Assembly: GCA_032191485.1 (NCBI GenBank)
Contig: JAVDOI010000010.1
Span: forward strand, 22,528,277 to 22,592,276
DNA from: Leptoclinus maculatus
Taxonomy: Eukaryota > Chordata > Actinopteri > Perciformes > Stichaeidae
Length of the DNA stretch: 64,000 nucleotides
Direction: 5' to 3'
The notes beneath the pieces were generated by a model. It ran no database searches and had not been told where the DNA came from. It saw only the letters and a list, made by a program, of their open reading frames with translations. The position numbers and the translations under genes were made by a program. Positions 21,597 to 32,649 of the stretch are shown in pieces; position 1 is the first letter of the stretch; each line of letters begins with the position of its first letter.

Positions 21597-23818
21597 AGCT
21601 GCGAGCAGCGATGAACGGGCCCTCGCATCCTCCGCGCGTCGGGGTTGCCGGCGGGACTCCCTCCTGCGTGTCCGAGAACGCGCGCGTCTGTCGGCCGGCG
21701 CGTCTGCGAGCGAGCCGTCTTTGATCCCGCGTGGACCGCCTGATGCTGGAAACGATGCTTTGCAAACAGTCCGGTGCTTCCTGTATCAGCTGCCTGGCGC
21801 TACGGAACACGTGCATTACGTAGCTCTGTGTCAAATGTAAACCACGTTGTGTAAAAGTCGCGTTAATCTGATGGTGTTTGTCACAAAATGCAGATTTCCT
21901 TTCGCCAGCAGGTGGCGCTGTGAGTACTAGTGACAATTAGCTTGTAGACATCCTCTGGCAGTGAGTGTTATCAAGCGTGTGAAGTTTGGGACCGTTTGGA
22001 ACAAGTCCAGCTGAGTTACATCAGCTTTTTTCATGGGGAATCACTCAAAGTAGCCGCCCGCTACGGCTAAGTCGTTCCGTTAAACGTAAAGCTTTTGATA
22101 ATTGTTAATCACAACGGTCTTGAGACTGTACTGACAAAATCTGAAGAGGATCAGACAAAGTCCCTAGGAGGAGTTCGTTAAAGTGTAGCGCCTGTAAATT
22201 GTCCAAAATCAAGGGAAAATTCACACATAAATCAAAGTGGTGGACTTCCGGTAGGGTTTAGAGCATGGTCCCAAGAGACTTATTTTTAAGTCTCTAAAGC
22301 ATACACGTGACTACAAAGTTTCATACATGCAGCTCAAACGTAGCTCTGGGGCTGCTCTTTTGAAATATTGTAGGGGGCGCTACAGAGGCAATTTAAAACG
22401 GCCAAGGCCAAAAATCATAACAAATATTCCGTCCAATGCCTTTGACAGATCTACAAAGTTTCATGCGTTTTTGAGCATCCTAAGCCACTAAACCATCAGC
22501 TTCCTTTTGAAATATTGTAGGGGGCGCTACAGAGGCAATTTAAAACGGCCAAAGCCAAAAATCACAAACAATATTCCTTCCAATGCCTTTGACACATGTA
22601 GAATGTTTCATGAATTTCTGAGCATCCTAAGCTACTAAACCATGAGCTTCCTTTTACATGGCGAACGACGCGTCGCCACGGCAACAGCATTCAACGAAAG
22701 CTCACAATATTCAAGGTGATGCATCATCAATGTCTTGAGGCTATCCTTACCATATTGTAGACTCATAAGGTCACCTGGCTAAGAGGAGTAAATAAAAGTA
22801 TAAAATATGACATTTCCTTTAGCCAGTAGGCGGCGCTATGAGTTATTGAATTTATTTCAACTGAACTATCTTTAGGCTTGAAGTAGCATAATGCATGAGA
22901 AGTTTTGTGAGGATTGGATAATCCAAAGTACATTTACCTTGGAGTTATAACAACTTCCTTTTTCAAAACCAATGAGGCAAAATGGTTGGCACGCCACGTC
23001 AAGGTTCTTCGATGAAAGCTCACGATTTTGATAATTTTTAATCACAAAGGTCTTAAGAGCATCCTGACCAAATTGTAAGTTGATCGCATAAAATCTGTAG
23101 GAGGAGTTCGTTGAAGTAAGAAGGCTGAAAAATGCAAAAAGCACAACTTTGCGGGTTTACTGTAGCGCCCCCTAGTGGTCGAATGCAAAATAATTCTTAG
23201 GGTATGTTACAGGATGCGATGTGCACATATACAGAAAATTTGGGGATTTTAGGACAAATAGTTGAGAAGTTGTGTATTGATATTATGCCACGCCCCTAAG
23301 AAGTTTATTGATCCATAACTTGTAAACGCTAAGAGATATCAAAAAGCTTTTGATAATTTTAGATGACATAGGTCCATTAATGATCCACAGACAATTCTGT
23401 AGTAATCGGACACAGCGTGGAGGAGTTCACAAGAATGTGTTTTTCACTAAATTCAAGATGGCGGAAAATCTAAGTAGGCGGAGCTTAGGGGTCTGAGGCT
23501 TTTTTTTAGATCTAGCGGATTGGGACATGTGTGTTGAATTTCAAGTCAATCGGCCATACTGGACGAGGGGCGTCACCGGTCTGACTTGTAGGGGGCGCTA
23601 GAGAGCCATTTCTTTACACAGAAAGATGCATTATTTTTCATACGTCTATTTTCACCAGACCTGACAAGTCCCGAAAATGTTGTGAGTTTTCGTACATGGC
23701 AAGTACCCCCAAAATGCTACCAAAAGGCAAAAATAAGAATAAGAAGAATAAGAATAATAAACCTTACAATTTCAATAGGGCCTTCGCAGGCCCGACGTTG
23801 TCGGCCGCTCGGGCCCTA
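21597..23818. mobile_element. 2.2 kb noncoding element, GGGCCC-rich ends, TSD ATTAA
   Basis: Begins AGCTGCGAGCAGCGATGAAC and ends TCGGCCGCTCGGGCCCTA. Flanking ATTAA (21592-21596 and 23819-23823) duplicates the LTR sequence CTGAATTAACTATCG, so this is a clean insertion (the minimal site could be TTAA). The start is a common fish repeat that I remember only as anonymous flanking DNA. The interior has no long ORF but repeated modules, including a ~147 bp tandem pair. Superfamily unknown. Confidence 0.75.
22356..22651. repeat. Tandem pair of about 147 bp modules
   Basis: Two units starting CTTTTGAAATATTGTAGGGG (22356 and 22504) share the series GGCGCTACAGAGGCAATTTA, CCAATGCCTTTGACA, TCCTAAGC and ACTAAACCAT. 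They lie inside the 2.2 kb noncoding element. GTAGGGGGCGCTA occurs again near 23588. Confidence 0.85.
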
Positions 23819-24399
23819 ATTAACTATCGATAGTAAAATGCTCTCGAGAACAGCTTTCACACACACTCCAAACAGGAAGCTTGTTACCTGAAGGACGAAA
23901 TGAGATGAAGAGATCGAAAGACTCATTTGAATCTCCTTTCATAGTCCGCAAAATATCTGTCTCAAATACTATTGGTTTAAATCCAGCTGACTCCTCCTAG
24001 CCTCAGTCAGCTGACTCCCTCGTCGTCTCCTATTGGTCTGGTCTGTTGCTCCTCCTGCTTGGGTCCCTCTTGGGTCCTCTGCTCTGATCCTGGTGTCCTC
24101 TGTAAATGCCTGACTTAAAATCCCTATCTATCCCTATCGACTATTCTTTACAGATTAATACATTCAATAATTGTCTCTTATGGTTCATTAACTATAGTAA
24201 ACATACTGTAAACACACTATACACTTGATAAGTATTCTGGTACTTTCAGATACTTTGACAATTTTTACAAGCATAAATGTGGCATTCCACATGCTTCCTA
24301 TAAACATACTGTAAAGATAATACATCTCATATATAAATATATTGCAACTCTTTAACCCATGGTAACATTCTTATTATTGTGCTGAAATCCTCCACACTA

Positions 24400-24436
24400 C
24401 CCCCCCCCCCAAACACACACACACACACACACACAC
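24400..24436. repeat. Poly-C and (CA)n microsatellite
   Basis: A run of C followed by AAACACACAC... repeats. Confidence 0.9.
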
Positions 24437-24587
24437 CTGTAGCCTCACCACACACCCATCCCCCCACCGCATGCAGTGCCCACTCTCATTCCTCACTTAC
24501 TAGAGCTGCTAGCTAGCTAGATAGACATTGCGACACTAATAAATATAACACAATCCATACCTTTCCGATGACGGAAGAGAGTCCAAG

Positions 24588-24734
24588 TCACTGGTGTCCT
24601 TTCCTTTCGGGATAAAGGAGCTCTTCTTCATCTGATGATGAATCAAGAGGGCACACTTCGTTTCCAGGCTCCTCTTCCAGGATTCTGAGGATTTCATCCG
24701 GAGATAAATACTTCTTTGCTCCTCGTTTTGCCAT
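24588..24734 (-). CDS. piggyBac-like transposase N-terminal exon (candidate)
   Basis: Minus strand from ATG 24734 reads MAKRGAKKYLSPDEILRILE, then an acidic stretch with PLDSSSDEEELLYPER, stopping at 24588. A short basic start, an AEEAL/SPDEIL helix and an acidic SDEEE stretch are typical of the N-terminus of fish piggyBac-derived proteins, which carry the catalytic domain further downstream. Nothing catalytic is recognisable between 24500 and 21600, so this is at most an isolated fragment. The open frame has 48 codons with no stop, and the AGAATAAG context before ATG is unremarkable. It could also be a host exon of similar composition. Confidence 0.35.
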   Translation of the reverse strand: MAKRGAKKYLSPDEILRILEEEPGNEVCPLDSSSDEEELLYPERKGHQ

Positions 24735-24739
24735 CTTAT

Positions 24740-26400
24740 TCTCAATAAATTCCACAAAAGTAGTGAAAAATAGTTGTAGTTGTTATAGCTGTTTTACACA
24801 CAACTTCAAAGTGACACCATTTTGGATTTGTTAGAACCAATGGAATTGAAATATAACCTTGTGGGTGTGATTGACAGCACTGGTTAGCCAGTCAGAAACA
24901 AAACCACGCCATCCCTCGCGAAGCCATCCTTCGATACGCCGAAAGTCAAATGCCTACCCCCTTCTCCCCCAAGTTAGATTGATCCCAATTTCTTCAGGAG
25001 ACATCACAGGATGTTGATAGAACAGTGGACCCGGGAAATTATGCCGTTGTCTACATCAAAACAGCATAAAGGTAAGGAGCGTCTGAAATATTAGCGGTGA
25101 AGCGGTTTGTTGTTCTGGTGCTTGTTTGCTCACAGCTCTGTAATGGTTTCATGGAGAGAAATTCTGGAGAGTGTGCTGGATTGTGTGCGTTATTGGCTTG
25201 ATTTGTGCTATTTCGGTTTTCCGTGTTAGCATTTAGCTTCTTCTTATTAGCGCCTACCGGAGTGTGTGGTCAGCTCGGCAATGGCGAAAAAAGAGTGACA
25301 TTGTGGTAATTCCTTTAGTTGCTTATTTGAGCTTGTGTATAATTGTGTGTGCAGTGTGTAAAGTGATTTAGATGACTACGTTGCTCATACTTTCTTCGTA
25401 TATAACACTGTTTTACATTAAGTATATGAGTTTCTGAAAAGTGCATTCTACGATGCGCTCTTCGCTAAACTGGCCCGAGACAGCCCCAGCTGGGGCTGGT
25501 CAGGGCCCAGAAAGCCCCATTTTTACAAACATAACAATTCAGGATCAGATGAAAGATGTTTGAAAAAAATAAAAAAACACTCTAGTCTAAGCAGTAGTAG
25601 TAACAAGGATTATTATTTAATGAGCTATGTGTTGCTCCTTAAAGATTAGCCTAAATGCATGATTTTTATTCACACATTAAAGCTGATATTTCACTCACCT
25701 TGTCACATTTTTGCATTTATTTATCCATGGCTCCAAATGGGTCCAGGTATAAGGACCGCATCTCCTTAAGATACATGATCTATAGAAATGCAAATACCAA
25801 TTATAGCCAAGCCGTCATACATCAGATGACTGAGTCTAGATCTGAACATTTAAGATTACTTACAATGAGTGTCCAGTGTCCTCCATTAACAGACCGCTCC
25901 AGCTGCCACATCATGTTTTAAAAGGACCAACTGAAAAATGTAATTAATTGAATGAATAATTAATTAAATAAATGCAAAACACACATACATGTCCTACTAT
26001 ATTGCTCTACTCACCCTTCTTAAACCACCTTTGTGTGTTCCCTGCCAGAGTGCCGTCACCATATATGTATCCAAAATGGCAGCATTTGCTTTCCTTCCCA
26101 CCATTGTAAGGTATGCATTCATGATCTATGAGTAATACAGTAACTTGACATCAATGTCAAAGTAAAATATCATTACAATATAAATAATAAAAAAATATTT
26201 AAAAAAAAATATATATATATACATATTTTTTTGAAGAACCTCTCCCTCCAACTGCTTTCCTGGGGCCAAGACCATCAAATTCTGAAAAAATCTTATATGG
26301 CCCAATCCTTGACCACAGCGTCTCCCCTCTCCTCCCTGTCCATATGTCTTGGATTACTGTAAATATAGCAATGACAGTTATTTGAGAAATGCATGATTCA
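24740..26400. other. No gene seen; spacer with CpG-containing stretch
   Basis: Noncoding. A short inverted repeat CAGCCCCAGCTGGGGCTG lies near 25483 and a TA/AAAT low-complexity run near 26185-26230. An 88-codon ORF at 25655 has no support. Confidence 0.4.
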
Positions 26401-26539
26401 GGATTGTATGTTGTATCAGTTTACTTAAAAGTTTCAACGTTGGTTGTTTCTTGGGCCTTGCAGTCCATGGATGGAGGTTTACAACCAGTCGGTGGTGGTG
26501 TTGATGATGTGGAGGTGGATGTGTGTTGTGGACCAGCCA

Positions 26540-26760
26540 GAGGAGAAGGATCCAACACTTTTTAAAATTTGGCTGGGATCCTCTCCTCTGGCTTGAAATG
26601 AGTCATATGATCAATGTTTGTTTTAATGGCTCTTTTACCCCTTTCTGTTGAAAGGACAGCATTTTTCCCTTCCAGCTGGACAATTTTGTAGGGTCCCAAC
26701 ATGTCTGCCTCCATTTTTTCCCCCTTTTCTTTGCGCCGGTCAAATAGTTTTCCCCCCCAC
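26540..26760 (-). pseudogene. Retrotransposon integrase C-terminal tail next to LTR C
   Basis: The minus strand gives, with frame changes, DMLGPYKIVQLEGKNAVLS near 26700, then LKQTLIIDHMTH and PEERIPAKF near 26590. This WLGPY-x-I-x-x-LEGKNA signature is the C-terminal region of an LTR-retroelement integrase. It lies 3' of LTR copy C on the minus strand, so most of the internal region has been deleted, leaving LTR and integrase tail almost touching. A similar tail is beside LTR E. Confidence 0.6.
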
Positions 26761-26964
26761 TTTAAAATTGTCCTCCTGGCCCATTTCTCTCTTTTTTTTT
26801 TAACGGACTCTTTCCTGGCCTTTTTTTTTACATTTTCACCAAAAATATAATTTTGATTTTTTTAGTCCTTCACTTAGGTCCTCTCTTGCCACCAGGCTGC
26901 AGACTTTATCTTCCGTTACCTGCCACAAATCAGTTGTGTTTTTGTGTCAGTAAGTGTTTTTTTG

Positions 26965-27485
26965 TAGGATTTATAGCACCCCTAGTGGTGGATAGTGAAA
27001 TGTAGGAAGCATGTGGAATGCCACATTATGCTTGTAAAAATGTATGTGAAATGTCACCAGAATACTTATCAAGTGTATATTATGTTTACAGTATGTTTAC
27101 TATAAAAGTGTTGAGCCATAAGAGACAATTATTGAATGTATTAATCTATAAAGAATAGTCGATAGGGACAGACAGGGATTTTAAGACAGGCATTACAGCG
27201 AACACCAGGATCAGAGCAGAGGGCCTAACAGGGGGATGCGCGCGCAGAAGGAGCAACAGACCAAAGCCAATAGGTCACAACGAAGGAGGTCAGCTGACTG
27301 AGGCCAGGAGGAGTCAGCTGGACTTAAGCCAATTGTATTTGAGACAGATATTTTACAAGCTATGAAAGGAAATTCAAAGGAATCATTCTTCCACTTAATC
27401 ACATTCCATCCTGCAGGTAACAAGCTTCCTGATTGGAGCGTGTGTGAACTCTTTTCCGCGGATCATATTTCTATCGATAGTGTAC
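26965..27485 (-). mobile_element. LTR copy C (truncated)
   Basis: Matches LTR D: TTTGTAGGATTTATAGCACC, GTGGAATGCCACATTATGC, CACCAGAATACTTATCAAG, AGGAGTCAGCTGGACTTAAG and ...TATCGATAGTG. Its U5-like end (GCATGTGCACC ... TTAACA) is missing beyond about 27485. Confidence 0.75.
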
Positions 27486-27689
27486 ATAGTGTGATTCACT
27501 TTGCAATTGCTTTAACTTCTGTAAAATTAAATACCATTGATCATAATTTGAACCGGCTCAGTGTTTGTCACGGCCGGGAGACGTGTGGCTCTCCCACAGT
27601 ATCGACGGGTCCTTGAACTACTTTGAACTTGTTTGCAATCTATACGAGCATCAAACAATTTATTAAATTATTCAATTCAAAGCTTCACA

Positions 27690-27850
27690 CACGAAAGCCA
27701 TGGTGTCATTATCATCACTCTGCCTGTTTTACATTTATTGTCCACTTGATGGCACAGTAGAGCAAATGAAGCACCATGAAGCTTCGGCCCATGAGTGAAC
27801 CAATTGGATGGAAAGCTTCAATGCTTCATGAAGCTTCATCTCGTCATCAC
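27690..27850. repeat. GAAGCTTCAT palindromic MITE-like sequence
   Basis: Several GAAGC/GCTTC words (AAGCACCATGAAGCTTCGG, CAATGCTTCATGAAGCTTC) build an imperfect palindrome of a kind common in fish MITEs. Boundaries and target duplication are not clear. Confidence 0.35.
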
Positions 27851-27869
27851 TAGTGAAGACAAACAAACC

Positions 27870-28168
27870 TCAATAAACACAAAACAGAAAACGTAGCTCA
27901 GTCCCCAGCTCGATCAGTTAACTATATAAACTAAATCAGCCGGGCCGTTGACTTACCGGCTTGATATTCTTCTCCTCTCGTTGTCTTCTCTCTGCTCTGT
28001 TTCCCTCCTTGCCTTTTGTTCCCCTCCCTGATGAGGCGATCAGGATCAGGTGTGTCTCTTCCCACACCTGATGTCAATGCTCTCCTGAAGGAGTGGGTGG
28101 AGCCTTCTGGCTGGAATGTAGATGCCAGCCACTACCCTGCCCCTCAGGCCCTTACACCCTGTTGAATG
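27870..28168 (-). repeat. LTR-like segment ending CCTTACA
   Basis: Read on minus it starts TGTAAGGGCCTGAGGGGCAG and continues with pyrimidine- and purine-rich tracts, a TATATAG box and AATAAACAC-like words. It resembles a solo LTR of another family, but no target duplication or matching second end was established. Confidence 0.3.
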
Positions 28169-28545
28169 AGAGACATTTCATGTCGGTACACAGGCGCACA
28201 TTATTTCACTCGCATATACAGAACAACTAATACATTACTGTTTTACCATGTGGGTGACATGGATGTTGAAATGATCAGCTAAACATAGATGCAGTTACGT
28301 GTACGCCAGCACATCTCTTACCATAATGACTTGACATGGAATGAACAAGCGTGTGTTTTTAACTGAATTCTGATAAATATGTTTTGCTGTAAAACGCACT
28401 CGTCAAGAAGGTGCTGTTATGACACAATTTAACGGGTTGCGGATAGAATAAACGTAAGTCCGTGTTGCATTAGTGTAACGTTATATTTGAAAACCACATC
28501 AGATAACTGGCACTTACACTTGTGTTGCTTCTGTGAGGAATTAGA

Positions 28546-29224
28546 GTTAGAAGTGTTTTTTAGTAGGATTTATAGCACCCCTGGTGGTGAATAGGAAGCA
28601 TGTGGTATGCCACATTATGCTTGTAAAAACTGTCAAAGTATGTGAAATGTCACCAGAATACTTATCAAGTGTATAATATGTTTACAGTATGTTTACTATA
28701 GAAGTGTTGAACCATAAGAGACAATTATTGAATATATTAATCTGTAAAGAATAGTCGATAGGGATAGACAGGGATTTTAAGTCAGGCATTACAGCGAACA
28801 CCAGGATCAGAGCAGAGGACCTAAGAGGGACGCACGCGCAGAAGGAGCAACAGACCAGGACCAATAGGAAACAACGAGGGAGTCAGCTGACTGAGGCCAG
28901 GAGGAGTCAGCTGGACTTAAGCCAATTGTATTTGAGACAGATATTTTACAGACTATGAAAGGACATTCAAAGGAATCATTCTTTCACTTCATCAGATTCC
29001 ATCCTGCAGGTATCAAGCTTCCTGTTTGGAGTGTGTGTGAACTCTGTTCTCGAGAGCATTTTACTATCGATAGTTAATTCAGATTGCATTTGATATTAAA
29101 TACAAGTTTTACTTTTGAAACCTGAATTCAGCAACTTATTTGGTGCACATGCGCAGTAAGTAGTAAACAAACCGGACCAGCTCTGCGGTCTTGCAGCTTG
29201 ATCGAGATATTCTTTGCCTTAACA
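28546..29224 (-). mobile_element. LTR copy D
   Basis: Runs (plus-strand view) from TGTTTTTTAGTAGGATTTAT to CTTTGCCTTAACA and contains the family landmarks TTATAGCACCCCTGGTGGTG, AGGAGTCAGCTGGACTTAAG, TTCTCGAGAGCATTTTACTA, CTATCGATAG and CACATGCGCAGTAAGTAG. The sense strand is minus by analogy with copies C and E. Confidence 0.75.
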
Positions 29225-29274
29225 CTTCTCCGCCATCTCGTTTGAATTTCCCAGATGTCAATAGGAGGCGGAGT

Positions 29275-29465
29275 CAGCGGACCACGTCGGCTTTCTAAGC
29301 TTCACGACTTCCTGGAAGTCTGTTCTCGTGGCTCCTCCATCCTCCATCCTCGCTCCTCCGAGCTACATTAGAGCTTTGGGACGGCCGTCAATATGGCGGC
29401 GCAGAAACAACTTCCGGTTCAAGCGAGGAGCGAGGAAACGACAATTAAGAGACTTGAGAAGTACC
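29275..29465. repeat. Right end of the GGTACTTCTCAAGTC element
   Basis: CTTCCTGGAAGTCTGTTCTC ... ATGGCGGCGCAGAAACAACT ... GAGACTTGAGAAGTACC is nearly identical to the right end of the 1.09 kb element at 35295-36387. The left part is missing. Confidence 0.75.
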
Positions 29466-29569
29466 CTATGTAGGTGAGCTCTGATCCCAATTCTGGAAAT
29501 TTCCATACCAAAATCTAGGAGACACCGCCCTCTGGTGGCGAGATATAATGTGACAACCAACCCCGTTCT

Positions 29570-30120
29570 CCCTAATACTTTGTTAAACTATTCTTTGTTG
29601 TTAGACCTCTGAACCATCTGTGGGGAAAGAGCTCTATCCATTCAGCTGAATTAAGTAACTAAATGTCTGTTCAATCAATATTTTTTAACAGTTTAAGAGG
29701 TTCATAGGTTAATAAATAAATAGCAAAACTATCCTGATCCTGGTGAACTTCTACTGCTGCACCATCAAGAGGGGATTGCATTATCCCACTCAGGAAAAGT
29801 GCTTTCAGTCATTCTGCATTTTCAGTACAAGCTGCACTACAATGTAACTCCATCCCAGTGACCATTAGAGAACTACAAACATACAATTAATTTAAAGCTC
29901 AATTAAAGAAATGGTTAGTTAGTGCCCAGCTCTGTCAGCACTATAATGTAACTGCACCTCTGTCTGTGTTGAACTTCCGTGCATTCTGTTTTTAGGTTCA
30001 TTTTGTAACATCTGCCTCTTGGGACTACAGATGAAAAATAGCCTTTTGGCTAACTCTGGCGCATTTACAGAAATGTTTTTATTAATGTGCACTGTCTCTT
30101 ATCAAATAAACCAATACAAA
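29570..30120. other. No gene seen; spacer
   Basis: AT-rich noncoding spacer. Confidence 0.4.
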
Positions 30121-30129
30121 AATAAATTA

Positions 30130-30450
30130 AAAAAAAGAGCATCCTTACAAGCTGCATCACAGTTTGGTATGGCAACTGCCTGTCTCAGACCGGAAAGCAC
30201 TGCAGAGGTTGGTAAAAACTGCCCAACGCATCACCAGTACTCCACTCCCTGCCATCGAGACCGTCTACCTCAAGCTCTCCCTGCGGAGGCCGCGCAGCAT
30301 CGTCAGGGACACCTCACACCCCGGCCATAGACTGTTTGCCCTCCTCCCCTCTGGGAGGCGCTTTAGGAATCTCCGTTCCAGGACCAGCAGGCTCAGGAAC
30401 AGCTTCTTCCCCTCAGCTGTCACTTTACTAAACTCTGCACCACCGTGATA
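30130..30450 (+). pseudogene. L2-type LINE C-terminal fragment
   Basis: Plus-strand frame at 30164 reads LQRLVKTAQRITSTPLP, then SIVRDTSHPGHRLFALLPSG and LRNSFFPSAVTLLNS. This is the segment downstream of the reverse transcriptase in L2-type LINEs, homologous in order to LFQLLPSGRRYRAL at 9870. It is 5' truncated. Its divergence from the 8.6-10.3 kb copy shows it belongs to another subfamily. Confidence 0.75.
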
Positions 30451-31929
30451 GCCCCCAAACCCAGTTACCCCCCCATTTTTCCAATTATCTTATTTCCTCA
30501 TTGCACAGCTACTGTCTTCCTCAGTTGCTTTGCTTCCAGTGCAGCTTGTTTTAAGTAGAGCTTTTATCCAATCAGATTTCACCTCTGTGTCTCTAGGTAA
30601 GAAGAGAGGCCCGAGGCCTGCAGACTCACAAGTGAATCCATGTGCAGTTTAAGTGAATGGGGACGATATTGTTGATTGTCATAGTGTTCAACCAATCAGA
30701 TCTTTAGTTTGACATGTTGGGCGTATTCTTTGACGTGCCAGAGCCTGCTAGCTGGCCTACAACTACATCAGCATTACGTGCAGCTCAGTGTCCAGGTGCA
30801 GCTCTGCCGCGAGGTGCAGAGTGTGCTGTGATTGGTCAGTGAGCGAACACGTGACTAAAGTGAAACTTATGCTTGCTAGCTAAATTTAGGTCGTAGCAGT
30901 CAGAGTTCAAGTGGAAAGATATGGAAGAAATTAAGGCATTTTTATTTATTTTTACCGAGCTTTGTTTTTTTAACATCAAATGGCGGAAGGAGGAGAAACT
31001 GATTTTAGTGGCGGAGTTACTGAGAACGCCTTTCTCAAGAAGGACATTTACGGACAAACTGGACATAGTAAGAAATGGCCGGCCAACCCCACAGCTAGCA
31101 GCCCTGACCCAGCCAGGAAAAGGATTTGTGCGCCACTTTCAGTCCGCAAACTATTAACGGTATTCCTGGCTGACAGGGTCGGAGAAGAGCTGCCAATTGT
31201 ATTGCTGGGAATGCCTGTTATTTGCGACTGAACGTCTTGGTGTTTGGAGCCACGCTGGATTTGGTAACCTGAGCTGCCTGAGCAAGGCCGCTACACGACA
31301 CCAAAGTACGGCATCCATGGCAATCGAAAAGGACCTCTTGCTGGAACTGAAACGCACGGATGTACGTTATTGAACTCTTTGTAAACAAAGACAGGAGGAT
31401 GGACTTTGTATTTAAATAAAACAGCATTTGGTAAGTGAAACTGCTTTTGTTTCCTTTACATCTGCAGTGTGTTAATTTTGCCTATCGTGTCGTTTATGGA
31501 TATTGTTCCCTGATGTAAATACTATTTGAATGGCCCTTGCTCTTTAGTGTGAGTTTTGTCATGCTTTGTTGTAAATAAATGTGACTGGTTCTTGTGAGTT
31601 CGCTCTTGTCATTGTGTTAATTACATTGATTTTGACCATATGCATTGTCCGTTAATTACGAAGCATACAGTCCTGCGTGGGTTTAGGGTCCGGATAATTT
31701 AATCTGTTTGGGCTGTTTTCTCTTCCAAAGCAAGAATTATGGTCTGGAGAAATGGGGATTGTGTGGCGATTGCTTAGCCCTGTTTGAATCAGTAGGGAAC
31801 ATCTACCTAAATGCTGCGGAGAGAATGTAGAGTGAGTTTGTGCATGTTGTTTTCCTAACTAAGCTACTTTAGCATAGCCTCGCAGAACCTCAGCTGTGTT
31901 TTGTTTTGCTTCCTGGGGTCAGATGCTGA
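30451..31929. other. No gene seen; spacer
   Basis: ORFs of 76-83 codons at 30836-31231 on both strands overlap and lack any family resemblance. No supported feature. Confidence 0.4.
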
Positions 31930-32103
31930 CCCGGAAACTAAACAGACAGACAGACCGTTGTCTCCACCGAAAACATTATATTTCCCACAATTTAAGCTTC
32001 TGCATTTTCCAAATGCACTAGTATTATTCAAACGTATTGTTCGGTTTGTAAGCCTCGTACCGAATGGTTTAATACGAATATGTGTATTGTTACACCCCTT
32101 GAA
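31930..32103 (-). repeat. Terminal fragment of a TAGGGGTGTAACG hAT element
   Basis: CCCACAATTTAAGCTTCTGC through GTATTGTTACACCCCTT is the reverse complement of the first ~125 bases of the BED/hAT element at 57674-58938. Confidence 0.8.
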
Positions 32104-32195
32104 ACAAATAACCCTAGCTGTGGCACCATCATGAGGTTATTAGGTGGTGTTTCAGCTGCAAGAGAGCACTGAAGGCCCAGGTATAAAATGCACGA

Positions 32196-32402
32196 CCCGC
32201 CACTGCTGTACTGTATATATCTTGCATTTCATATCCACTGTTTATACTGTCTATATTGTTATACTACTCATACTGTTATTTATCTAGCACATTGCACTGC
32301 ACCTTTACTGCTTCTTTTTGCACTTCTGGTTAGATGCTAAACTGCATTTCGTTGTCCTAGTACTTGTACTCTGCAATGACAATAAAGTTGAATCTGAATC
32401 TA
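32196..32402 (+). repeat. 3' end of an L2-type LINE
   Basis: GCACTTCTGGTTAGATGC, CATTTCGTTGTCCTAGTAC and the tail CAATGACAATAAAGTTGAAT followed by CTGAATCTAAAT form the known 3' UTR end of fish L2-type elements. No coding part is attached. Confidence 0.7.
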
Positions 32403-32569
32403 AATAACAGAAATGTCTTTAACGTAAATATTTCTTTTTATTGATATTATGCCAGGATTTGAGTGCCTTAATTGTTTTAACAAGAATTATGGTCAATGAG
32501 CAACTCTTGAATTTAATCATTTTCAAAATAAATTAACAAGTTATTTTCTGCATTTTCTTTGTTTTCCCT

Positions 32570-32649
32570 AATGTACCGAAAATGCACTGAATAGTGACCC
32601 CAAAACCAAGATACGTACCAAACCGTGATTTGTGTACCATTACACCCCT
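32570..32649 (+). repeat. 3' terminal fragment of a TAGGGGTGTAACG hAT element
   Basis: GTACCGAAAATGCACTG... to GTGTACCATTACACCCCTA matches the right end of the element at 57674-58938 (GTGAACCGTTACACCCCTA). Confidence 0.7.

Larger units (their letters stand above)
21470..24385 (+). mobile_element. LTR copy B, interrupted by a 2.2 kb element
   Basis: Left part 21470-21596 (TTAACAGGAGCCGCTGCC ... CTGCGCATGTGCGCC ... AATAAAACATG) and right part 23819-24385 (CTATCGATAG ... TCTCGAGAACAG ... TTAATACATTCA) together match LTR copies A and F. Both ends look eroded, and the right end stops before the AATTCTTCACA terminus. Confidence 0.7.

Noticed and set aside
21571..21936. 121-codon minus ORF
   Set aside because: Spans the junction of LTR B and the 2.2 kb element, so chance.
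30836..31231. Overlapping plus and minus ORFs near a possible promoter-like region
   Set aside because: Neither frame resembles a protein family, and they conflict with each other.
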